NCBI RefSeq assembly: GCF_905147365.1
Contig: NC_056417.1
Coordinates: 12,856,501-12,920,500 of the forward strand
Direction: 5' to 3'
Length of the DNA stretch: 64,000 bases
Source of the DNA: Aricia agestis
Lineage: Eukaryota; Arthropoda; Insecta; Lepidoptera; Lycaenidae
Of the stretch, positions 48,801-60,800 are shown in pieces; within the stretch, counting starts at the first letter, position 1; each line of letters opens with the position of its first letter. Position numbers and translations under genes: made by a program. The notes beneath the pieces are model-generated. The model searched no databases, was not told the DNA's origin, and saw nothing but the letters and a program-made list of their open reading frames with translations.

Positions 48801-51800
48801 ATATGACAAATGTTCAGGCCTACAATTATTATGCCTGGCATTATTTGAGGACGTCGAGAATTCGCAAGATTGCTATTTTTATTTAACAGGAGTTTTTATT
48901 TTTATGTGTATTGTCCTGTCATTCCTCAATGTCATTCCTTCTTAATTCTCTTACTTTTCTATTGAATACACGCAAGTTTGTATTACGGGCTTTCATTTTG
49001 CTCAATTAGAGGTACTTGCGGCTACTTGTAATAAGGCAACCCAACATTAATCCATTCTATACGTTCTAAAGATTATTTTAAAATATATTTGATCGAAAAA
49101 ACCGATTCATGCAGAAAATTACGGTCGGACCTTAGGATAATAAGGCATATCATAAAATATGTATGACGTCGTTCCGTCGAGGTGCATGGGACGAGCCGCA
49201 ATGGAGCAATGAAGCATCTCTTGAATAGTAGATAAAATATGATATTATTACTAGACGTTCCGCGCGGCTCGCCCGCATAAATTAGATATTTCACAGACAA
49301 ATTAGTCCACAAAAAATAGCCTATGATTTTAGTCTACTTCTTATCTGTGCCAAATAACAAAAAAATTGCTCCAGTAGTTCGTGAGATTAGCCATTTCAAA
49401 TTATTTCCCCCCTTTTTTTTACATTTTCCTCTATTTCTTCGCTCCTATTAGTCTTAGCCAGATAAAATATAGCCTATAGCCTTCCTCGATAAATTGGCTA
49501 TTTAACACTGAAAGAATTTTTCAAATCGGACCAGTAGTTCCTGAGATTAGCGCGTTCAAGAAAACAAAGAAACAAACTCTTCCGCTTTATAGTATTAGTA
49601 TAGATTGGAGGTATCTCACCGCAGCGGCACGGCCATGTGCGGCGGCAGCTGTCGTGCGAGCGTCGCCAGCAGCGCGTACAGTCTGGTCACCGCCGCTGGC
49701 GCCGCGTCCCCCGCCCCCCGCAGCCGCGCCGCACCCCCCGTCACTCGGCACAGCTGACATAGCTGGATCACTATGTCGTCGTAGCCCTCGCGCAGCTCTG
49801 CACAATATACAAGATGAAATTAAAAAAATAATGCAGCAGTGAGCAAGCTGATAATGATAAATTAGGGCTAAGAACACTCTCGATCATGTCAGCTTTTAAA
49901 CAAACCTGGGCAGCGCTGTTGGCACATGTTCTATAGCGTGCACGTACACGCAGGTGCGTCTGACCCGAGAGTTCATATACATAATACCAGCGGAGCGGAA
50001 TTGCTATACGACCATTTTAGCCCCGCTGAGCGAGCCGTTAAGTTAGGTTATACCTTTGTCTATTCTCTGCAGCTGATGTTGTCCAGCGTTGTTGGAGGCG
50101 GCGTGCAGGTCGCGCGCGCGGGCAAGCACGTGTTCTATAGCGCGTGCACGTATACGCAGGTGCGTGCACACGTACGTCAGAGCCGTCTGCCCCGAGCGTT
50201 CATCTACGCACGGGAACTCGCGGTTGTCTTCCTCCGCTGATGACTCGTCCTCCTGGGGATATTAGCTCGTCTGTCAAGCGCCCAAAATGGGCGTCTCACT
50301 CTAAAACTATTCAAAAGTATTTTCGAAAATGGTTTGACAGTTCGTGACAGATGAAAGGATATTATAATATAAATAGGTTAGGTAGATCCATAGTAGGTAG
50401 ATCCTTATTGTAAGTGATAATACTTTTTACTTCTATGTTTAAATGAGAAACGAAAACGTGCGTGCCACTTTTTTCCTACCTAGTGTGACATACCGATGAT
50501 AAGAAACGTGTCCATTATCTAGGCCAAGATTTCTATTCGAATTTCTACAGCTCTATACGGCACATTTAGACATTTTTTCAATTCGATTGACGTCCGATTC
50601 CGATAACGGTGGAGCGCAGGCTAAAGAACAGACTTTCGAAAGACGAGCATTGCTCGTCGTTTGGGAACGCGATATGGCACGCGAAGTGCATACACATGCG
50701 GTGTCTATCTTGATCTATGTCTGCGATCTAAACAAATTTCTTACGTCAATCAAGCCCAACGTAGCAGTCAGCTTCAGCATCAGTTCGTCCAGGAACTGCA
50801 CCTCCCTGTGTTCCCGGAAGGCCGCGGTCAGCAGCGGAGGTATCAGCGGTACACAGTCCTGCTTACTGCGCCGTGTGTAGTCCTCTAGTTTGATGATTAT
50901 CTGAAATTGAAACATTAATTTATTCACCAATCGGCCAAGTGCGAGTAGGACTCGCGCACGAAGGGTTCCGTACCGTAAACTGTTAGAGGAAAAATAGGCC
51001 AAAAATTGTGATTTTTGTAAGGGATCCTCCCTTAAATATTTTAATTTTATTATTAGTTATTAAAGAAAACATATAATTAAGGATATTGTGAAAATTTCAA
51101 GTACCTACCCGTTGCCATTATTGATACCGAGCAAAAAAGGTCGAAAATCACGTTTATTGTATAGGAACCACCCTTAACTATAAATTTTATTTTATTTTTA
51201 GTATTTATTGTTATGGCGGCAACAGAAATACACAATCTGTGAAAATTTCAAAAGTCTAGCTATAGTGGTCCTTGAGTCTCAGTAATAGGGTCCCGTTTTT
51301 ACCCTTTGGGTATGGAACCCTAAAAACGCCGATTTGACTATTTGGGTAAGGTAACCTAAAATAACGTATTTAAAATTACAATTAATAAAAAAACCTACCG
51401 CATTAAGCTTGCTGCATGCCAACACGGGTGTATCTAGCAACACAGTAGCGACAGCGATCAGTGTTGCTATCAACTTCTTGGCTACGCTGTCTCTCTCGTC
51501 GCCTACGTCGGCGTCCAACTGAACTAGCGCTGTGTGGATCTTCTCTAGGATCTCCGCCACGCTCATAGATACTGGGGAGTCTTGGAGGCCAGCTGAAAAT
51601 ATAGTAAAATAAGTTTAAAAATAATCAGCCAAGGCCCAAGTGCGAGTCGTCGCGCACGATGGGTTCCGTACCATTATAGAGCAAAAATAGGCCAAAAATT
51701 GTGTTTTTGTATGGGAAATACAAGTAATTTGCCCCCCTTACATTTTTAATATTTGAAAATTTCAAGTGCCTACCTGTTGTTTTTTTATATTGATTTTATT

Positions 51801-54800
51801 ATTAATATTGAGCAAAAAAGGCCAAAAAATCTCGTTTGTTGTATGGGAGCCCCCCTTAAATATTAATTTTATTTTGTTTTTAGTATTTGTTGTTATAGCG
51901 GCAACAAATATACACAATCTGTGAAAATTTCAGAGCAGTTCTTGAGATACAGCCTGGAGATAGACAGACGGATTTCTCAGTAATAGGATTCCGTTTTTAC
52001 CCTTTGGGTACGGAACCCTAAAAATTTGACGTAATCCGACCAAATTACGTAGTTGTGTCGTCGACCTATGAATCCATTTCTCTGATAGTACATATATATT
52101 ACGTACTGATATAAGTGAATATCTTCTCTGCTTTGAGCTTGTAACTCTGCGAAAACAGCGCATCCAGACAGGTCTTGAATAGCTCCAGAATCGCCAACGC
52201 TGTGTTGTCGTCAAAGTTGCAGATGTCTTGAAACCTGAATAGAAAGATAGGAGTACTCAAAAAGTTACACGTCACCATGAAAATATAAATAACCTAATTA
52301 TCTGGGTGGTGCTGTGATTACGGCTTGTGTGTGGGAAAGTTTTAAATAATTTTATGTCAAAAAAAAATATTTCAAACTTGAAATGTGAACAGACGTTCTA
52401 AAATGAAATTCAACTTTATTTACACTGACGTGTATGAATAGCTATGTCCACATATGCGAGCGGTCGGCGGATTGCACGCACGAGGCGACGCCGCGCACCG
52501 CCCACACGTGTAGAGAAGTTTTGTAACGTGGCAATGTAACGCGTCGCCACTATGTAATACATACCGGCATAAACACGACTTATGTAGCAGTGCCGCGACG
52601 TACAGTACGTCCAATGCGTGCGAGCGGTCGACGGGTTGCACGCACGAGGCGACGCCGCGCACCGCCCATACGTGTAGGGTGGTTTGCGTGCGTACCATGT
52701 TGCGCTGCTCTGTTGATGACCATGTCACTTCCTCGCTAAATAAGATATCGTGATCGATTACGAAAGTTCAATAGAGATTTGAGACTAATAAAGTCCTATG
52801 CCACATAAAAACTAGTCAGTATATAAGTATAATCAGCAAATAATCAGCAAATAGAACTAAACGTCACACAGTTTCAATTAAAAAAAATAGTCTTTGAACC
52901 TCTTTTCGAATTTAAATATGTATCTGTATTGTTATTAGCTGGGTAACACATTTGACCCTTCGATCGTGGAAAAACGAGACACAATAGAATTTCTATTGTG
53001 TCTCGGTCACCGGTGACCGTATGGGGCTTGATGAATTAAAAGTAAGGGTGCTCCCTCGCAGTTATATAAAGTTATAGAACATAAAGTTATTACTGTTATC
53101 GTATACAACATGTACACGATAACAGTGTCAAGATATTAACGTGTCTTTTATTATAATTAAAAAAAATAGACAACAAATGTTAAGCAACAGTAATTTCATT
53201 ATCTAACGATATATAACTGCGGTGTGGGAGCACCTTTAGAATGTATTAAAAAAATAGATAGTTTTATAAAACTCTTACCTGTACAATAAATGTAGAAATC
53301 TCAGACAAAGTTGCAGGTCCCACAAACACGGCAATGGCTTGAAGGGTCCAGCCCTGTCTTTAACTAAGTTCGACAATTTTGTTGCCTTCCCTTTTTCCTT
53401 TTGACTTTTTTCTTTTTCTTTTTGCGACTTTTGACTCTTCTGTGATTTAACCGATTCCTTTGTGTCATTTAGCTTGCCCTTTTTGTTACCTTTTGAAGTG
53501 ATCTGTAAATAATAATGAGATGGACATTATGGGCCGTTTACATTCAGCCCTGTTGGGCATGAAGGGCAGCGCGTGAACAGGGCCCGTACCACGAAACGGT
53601 TTTGAGACTCAATCAATCGTACGAGAATGTTGCGTCCTACTGTAACAAACGTGAAATGCCGTTGTTAGAGCAGGACGCGGCATTCTCGTCCGATTGTTTG
53701 AGTCTCAAAACGGTTTTGTAGTAGGCCTACAGGCGCGGTCGCAACCTAAAGTTTTGGAGGGGGTCACTCACTAGTCACTTCACAAAAAAATTATCGCTGT
53801 TATAGGATAACTAGAAATTTCCTTTTATTATTTGGCAAGATTTTAAGATTTTTCAAGATTTTTCAATTTGACCGGAGATTTGGGGGGGGGGAGAGGTCAT
53901 GTCCCCTGTAAAATTAGCAAAATTATGACTTTGCTAATTTTGTGACATCTATTTATTTTAATTGTGATGTTTAATTTAAATATGACAAAAATGGAGAGTT
54001 TTACCTTACAATAAAACTTACCTATTATTTTTCCTGAGATATCCGGAATCCATCTTGAGTCAAGCACCCGTCTTTTTGTCGATTTCCGGCTACTTACCTC
54101 CCTCTACGTACGCCAGATGGCGCTAGTGTCACGGATTTGAGTCGGATGCGCGCCTAACTGACTTTTTCATTATGAAGCTCGAGATGTACCAGGTAGGGAT
54201 TACCTGGATTCCGGATATCTCAGGAAAAATAATAGGTAAGTTTTATTGTAAGGTAAAACTCTCCATTATTTGTTCCGTCTTCGATATCCGGAATCCATCT
54301 TGAGTGATGTGTTTGTTATCTCCTGGTACACATACTGTAAATTAAGGAATTTGAATGATGCCATAATGTGTAAATTGAATACAACATATTTAATATAAAT
54401 CAAGCTAATTACAAAGTTTTCACTCTGGTACAAAATAATTAGAAAGCGATGTACATGTACTACTTTGGGACCTTAATATTTCCTTTTTGTAAAACCTTCG
54501 GAAGGTGTGTTCTCTTTTCCAATTTCCAGTGGCGAGAATCTGCTCAATTGGAAAGTTCTCAAGCCAGTTTAATGAGGCTACTGCTGCTCTGGTAGAGCCG
54601 GGTGTAGCGTCTATACCAGCAGCTTTAAGCAGCGATCTAACCCAGTTTCCGATTATCGTGGCAGATGCTGGTTTCGGATCGCCTCTAGTAGTTATGAATA
54701 AATGAGACCATTTATCCTGACGTCTGTCTTGAGATAAATGAACCAGCCTCCGCACCCAGTGAATACTGTCCAAATTCCTATCTGGGTGTTTTTTAATTCT

Positions 54801-57800
54801 CCAGCCTGACTGCCTATGATGCAAACTATCGGTTTTCGAACCAAAACAGGGCCACAAAATCAAAGTATCGGCCTCAAATACCATTTTTTCGGGGTCTATG
54901 CTCAAAAGTGTGAGGTCGTGTACTCGACGGCCCGAAGCTAATAAAAGGAGTACCGCTACGTGTCTCGATACTTGATAGAAGTTTTGCTCGTCGGGTGCGT
55001 TAACTTGAAGATATTTTATTAATATTGCAGCATCCCAAATAGGCGGATTAATTGGCTTCTCTTTTGCCTGTGATATAGCTTTCAGCATCCTCTTGACTAG
55101 GAAATTTGAAGACAAATTTTCGCGTGCGCTGAAAGTGGCAATAACAGACTTATGTACCAATATTGTGCGATAAGCTAGGCCTTCTACTTGGTGAAGATAA
55201 GCTAGATATTGAGCCACTTCCTTAGGCAAAGGATTTTGAAAGGAAATATCTTTTGAACGACACCATCGTTTCCACTTATTCCAAGCTGGGGTATATGTGT
55301 TAATTGTTGAAGTCCTCCAACTTGAAAAAAGAAGTTGTCTTTCTTGTTCAGACCAATCCTGAATCATGTCAGTCCACCCGAGATCAGCCAGGCCTCCAGG
55401 TTGATCGATTCTACTGCAGGAGGGCGCTTGCCCGTCACTGTGTCGATCAGAACCTCGGGAAGATTCGGGATTGTGAATGGTGTCCGTAACGCTCGACGTT
55501 GTAAGTCGCCTCGCCAAAACACTTTGTTCCATCTCGGCGCTATTAATATGTATCGTCCCGTTGCTGTGTTCAAATGGGATAATACTTGTGGTATTAGGTT
55601 CGGCGGTGGAAATACCCACGCTAGGTCGAACCTCCACTGGAGACTGAACGCGTTGTAGAACTGAGCTCCGGGGTCCCTCAGATCTAGCGTCACATAGCTT
55701 GGGACTACATGGGCTGTCACTGATGCAAACAGATCGATTTGTGGGGTCCCTAATCTGTGAAAGAGTATCGAAGTCGCTGCTTTTGTCAAATGCCATTCCG
55801 GGCACCTCTTCCCACGAGATAGCGCGTCTACGTCTCCGTTGAATTTTCCCGGGAAGTACTGTGCGGTCAAAGCTACGTTTAGTTCGTCCAGGAGCGAAAG
55901 TAGTTGTCGTGTTAGTTGTAATAACTTTTTCGATCTCGTGCCACCTTCTTTGTTGATGTAGGCCACAACAGTGCGATTGTCCGTCTGTAACAATACCTGT
56001 GCATTCTGTAGTTGATCGCGCTCCTGAGCTACTGCGGCATGGACAGCGTACAGCTCCTTCAGATTCACATGCCAATCTTTCTGGTCCTTGTTCCATCTTC
56101 CCGCCATTTTCTTTTCTCCCAGCTGTGCGCCCCAGCCGATGTCGGAGGCGTCGGTCGTTAGAAAGTGAGTGATCGGGTTCGAGTGTATCGGTAATGTCCC
56201 GTCTGCTTCCTGCATCCACCACATCATCTCCTGAAGCGCCGGCTCTGGTATCGGAGATTTTCGATATGGGTGTCTGGTGGACAGCTGTCGACTGTAGTAT
56301 TGCAGTGTCCGACAGTGTAGACGACCTCGGCGAATTACGAAGGTGGCGAAGTTGAGTCTTCCCATTAGGGACTGGGCCTGCCTGAGAGACCAACTGCCGA
56401 CAGAAATTTGGTGCTGAAGTGCCCTGCGTAGCGTTAGGCACTTGGGCTCCGACAGGGACCTCGTGTTGTGAGTGGTGTCCCAGGCGACTCCCAGAAATTC
56501 CAGGCGTCGCGTCGGAGCCAGCACACTCTTCTCCCAGTTCACCGTCCAACCGAGTAGCTTCATCGTGGAGATGGTAAAAGCCACATGCTCGGTCAAATGG
56601 TCGACGGATTGATCGGCTAGGAGAAAATCGTCCAGATAAACCACGCACCTGATGCCGCGAGACCTGAGGTACTCGGCCAGCCAATTGGTTAGGGTGGCGA
56701 ACGTTCGTGGTGCGGACGCCAGTCCAAAGGGCAGGCAGGTCATTTGGAGCAGTTCGCCTTTGTAGCTCATCCTCAGGAACCGACGGTGCTTCTCGGCGAT
56801 GCTCAGGTGAAAGTACGCCTGACTCAGGTCTAACTTCGCCATCCAGTCTCCTGTTTGCAAGAAACTCGGTACTCTGAAATGGCTGAAAAGTCGAAAAGGC
56901 TTTATTTCCAAAAACTGGTTCAGAGACTTGAGATTGAATATCGGTCGAAAACTGTTGTCTGGTTTGGGAACTAGAAAGAAGGTCGAGATGTAGCTGGGAG
57001 TGATCTCGGCCCTCTCTAAAATGCCTTGCTTCAGCATGCTCTGAATTTGTTGGGTCATATCGAAGCTCTTCTTGGTCTCGTAAGCTTTCAAAACTATTTT
57101 TCCCGGATATATTAAAGGTGGTTTTCGGACGAACGGTATTAAAACCCCCTTCAAAAGTCGACAAATATGATCCGGCGCTCCTAATTTTTTCCAAGCACGC
57201 TGATATTGCACTAGACAACCTCCTCGAAATTTGGGCCAGTCATTGATACCGGTTACTCGGCGAACGTGCCTTTGGCCGCGGTTTGTTTCGGCTATTGCGC
57301 TTGTTCTTATAGTTAGAACGTCTGTTAGGTGGTTGTTTCGATTTTCGATTGTTCGGTTTTGGTTTATTGTACGACGATCGAAAAAACATATCAGACTGCT
57401 TATGGTTAGAGATGGTAGCAGAATGATGAGCAGGTGCGGAGAGTCCTGTGTAACGGTTTTGTGTGGACGGACCTGCCGTAGGAGTGAGTTTATCGGCCCC
57501 CCCAACTTTTTGAAGATACGACGACAAAATGTCTTTATCGAATAAAAATTCTCCATCAGGAGGAATTTTTTGTAATGCACTACTGTGATATTCTTCAGGT
57601 ATTTGTCTTAATACTGCTTCCCTGCGAACGTTAATTAAATCGGCCCGACGACCGCAAACAATTTGTAAAATATCGTCCGAAACTTTCGTATACCCGGAAT
57701 CTTTACTAAATAATTGTTCAATTTTCTCAAACAAGGATGTAGCAGTTAAATATTGTTCGTTATCTCTAGCCCAATTTATCAACGATTGTAAATTATTACG

Positions 57801-60800
57801 TAACTCATCCTTTTGTTTTAAAATAGCATTTGAAATCGCAGCGAAACTGCGTTCGGTTAAATAGAAACGCGATGACCTTTCGTCCGTGACCGACGGGGCG
57901 AAACGCCTGAGCTCGTCGTTGACGTTCATTTCGATAAAGCCAGGAACGGAAGCATATTTCTTTTGCGCGTCCGAAAAACGAATACAATTCCAGTCGCTGC
58001 TTTTAAATCTTTGTAAATCAAAAATTCTTTTAAAATGTTCGTCACTCGATTTTGGAAACAAAGGATCTTTTACGGTCGTGGACAGATCCGATAACTTTAA
58101 GTCTTGCACAGGCCGTTGCGGCGGCTGCAACTCGAGCAAATTGTTCGAAACACTCGCGGGATTATTTTTCGAACTATCGCCCGTTACATTTATGTCCGAA
58201 TCGCGCACTCGCGTATCACTATTACTGCACATTATTAAGTTAGTCAGATAAGAAACTTGCTGCGATAAATGTTCAAATTGTTCATTACTCACATGGCGGG
58301 AACGTTTACTCACGGAGCGGAAACGGACGTTTCCGCGTGGGTCCAAATCGACCCCCCGCTCCGAAGATGACGATGTCGACGAACTGTCCGTAGATTCTCT
58401 CGAACGGGAAGACTTCCTCTTACGTGAAGCTGAATCTCTTGACTCGCTCATGGTTAAGTCTTCCAGTAGAAGGAGATGCTACACTTTTACCGCGAAGTAT
58501 TACGAACACGTGTTCGGCTAAAAAAAAAAAACTTTAATCGCGGAAATTTACTGTTAAATGCTAAATTTATCACACTTAAGATTAATTAAGTTTACTTTCT
58601 AAACAAAAGAGCACTAAATTGTAGCAATTTTTAAAATTCACGAAATATAAATTTTTAGCCGATATTCACGACAAGAAAAACGACGCCATAATGAAAAAGT
58701 CAGTTAGGCGCGCATCCGACTCAAATCCGTGACACTAGCGCCATCTGGCGTACGTAGAGGGAGGTAAGTAGCCGGAAATCGACAAAAAGACGGGTGCTTG
58801 ACTCAAGATGGATTCCGGATATCGAAGACGGAACAAATAATAATAAAATTTTAATATTAATCAATAATTTTGACTTTGCTAATTCAGTGACATCTAAGTA
58901 TATAATTTAATTGTACTGTAAATATTTATCACTTCTATTATTAAATTGCTATAATGTCTGAAATTCATTGAATATTGTAAATTAATTTTCTGTCATTATT
59001 ATTGCTGATTTAAAAATGTAATTTATAATTTTGTAATTGGAACAAATGAAAGGCTTATTTATTTATTTTATTTATTCACTTACCCAAGCATGATTGAACA
59101 TGAATTCTATAGATTAAATTGTCAACGTGCGGCACGTGCCGACTGGACGTCAAATAAAGAATGCTGCTGTCATGTATTACACATCTCTTTTTACCACGCA
59201 GTGTTACTTATAGTGACATCTCTCTAGCTCAGGCCTTTGTTTCTCTATTCCGCTAGGTATATTTGCTTTATGGTCTAAACACACTATGCCGAAGTTCCGC
59301 GGCGGAAATTCCGCATGATTACGTCAGCAATGTCAAACGCATACAATATAACGCGACGGAATTTCGGCATGGTGTGTCATCGGTAATTTAAAATTCATTG
59401 CAGGCGGAATCAAGCCGAACTTCCGCCGCGGAAATTCGGCATAGTGTGCTTAGACACTTACAATAACGTTCATCACACATTATCAAACACAATAATCAAG
59501 ACACTAACAAAGTCGGTTCAGCTGTTCTTAAGATGCTTACCAACGTATTTAGCTGTTCATTTTTATATTTTAGATAGATATTTAAAAAAGCAATATTAAT
59601 CACCTTAGTATTATCAAGCAGCTGTCTACACTCTCTGAACAGCCTGCACAGGGTACCACCGTTAGTGTTCTCAGCCGTCCACTGCATCACCTGATGTGCT
59701 ATGAGCGCCTCGTAACACTGTAACACCTGCTGCACCTTCAGGCTCTTGGCTTTGGACTCCGGAGTTAAGTCGGTTAGACCTAGGTCCTCCTGAAATGATG
59801 ATATCATTGAGAAAAAAAGCATCAAGATTTAAAAAGAGAAATTAGTAAAAACTAAGAAGAATTTTAATAAAGGCTTGAATTCTTACTTTTCTCGCGCAAG
59901 AATTTTATCTGCCAGTCTTATTTCCAGAGATAATCCCGCGTGAGATCGCAATATTTTTGTGTAGGAGTAAAAGAGATATACAGTTTTAGGCTTTTAGAAA
60001 CTGTCACTGTAAACAGCGATAAGTATACTTGCATCAGTATTAAAAATTATTCGTGGATCTGTTGCCTCTCTTTCTTCATGATATTTGTGAAAGAGAAGGC
60101 ATGATATTTTACAGATAATTAGCCAACTAATGCCAAACTGTCTTAAGTGTTTGGTTTAAAAAGTATAGAATTTTACCATCTCTCCAATAGAAAATAGGCT
60201 GCTTTTGCACAGCTTGTCCATGATGTTCATGAGTTTGTTTCGTAAATAACTGCCATTTTCGTTCTGACTCGAGAACATGTCGTCGGATTCCTCGCCTTGA
60301 ATCGGTTGCAGGAACTGTGCTACAGCATATAAGAGTTTTCCTATTGGTTCCTGGAAAAAAACTTACTCAATCATCAAATTAACTACACACCAAATACATT
60401 GTTATACAAGGCAGTCTTTGTCTTTTAGGAGACTTTTAAATCATATCAGAAAAAGGCCTTGTTCATCCGCATTTAATCTACACATTTTAGCAAATAAAAA
60501 AATATGAACTTTTCGCCACATTACTTCGGTGGTATGGTTACAAAAAACTGCAAGTAATTTTTAAATATCAATGTGTGGGGTATGCGTGGCCGCCACAAAG
60601 GAAGATCTTCCGACCGAGCGAGGTGTTATGCTCGGTCAGGCCGTAGCCCACGTGATACATTTCAGCTGTCGTATATATACCGACGCGCTCAGAAAACTTC
60701 GATAGCGCGATGCAGGAATGTTAAGCGAATTGTGGGTAAGGCCACAAATTGAATTAAGTTTTTCAACAGTTACTCTGCAATAAATTTATTATAAAGGGCT

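Larger units (their letters stand above)
53990..58841 (-). mobile_element. DIRS-type tyrosine-recombinase retrotransposon, 4,852 bp, apparently intact
   Basis: Order on the - strand: 5' inverted repeat, Gag-like ORF, RT-RNase H ORF, tyrosine recombinase ORF, internal complementary region (ICR), 3' inverted repeat. This is the DIRS order, with no integrase or protease. DIRS elements reverse-transcribe to a circular DNA that the recombinase inserts without target duplication; none is seen. Both ends carry AAT (53990-53992 and 58839-58841). The ICR (54205-54305) equals the complement of the two ends overlapped at that AAT. All three ORFs are free of stops and the 137-bp repeats look identical, so insertion is probably recent. 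It sits in FANCI intron 5, in the gene's orientation. Confidence 0.95.

Noticed and set aside
55368..57218. Upstream part of a 932-codon frame continuous with the recombinase
   Set aside because: It overlaps RT-RNase H in another frame, has no recombinase motifs and reads as low-complexity Ser/Arg/Thr-rich sequence. The recombinase proper fits 55367-54420.
53990..58841. LTR retrotransposon or endogenous retrovirus
   Set aside because: Inverted rather than direct terminal repeats, an ICR, tyrosine recombinase in place of DDE integrase, and no protease or envelope.
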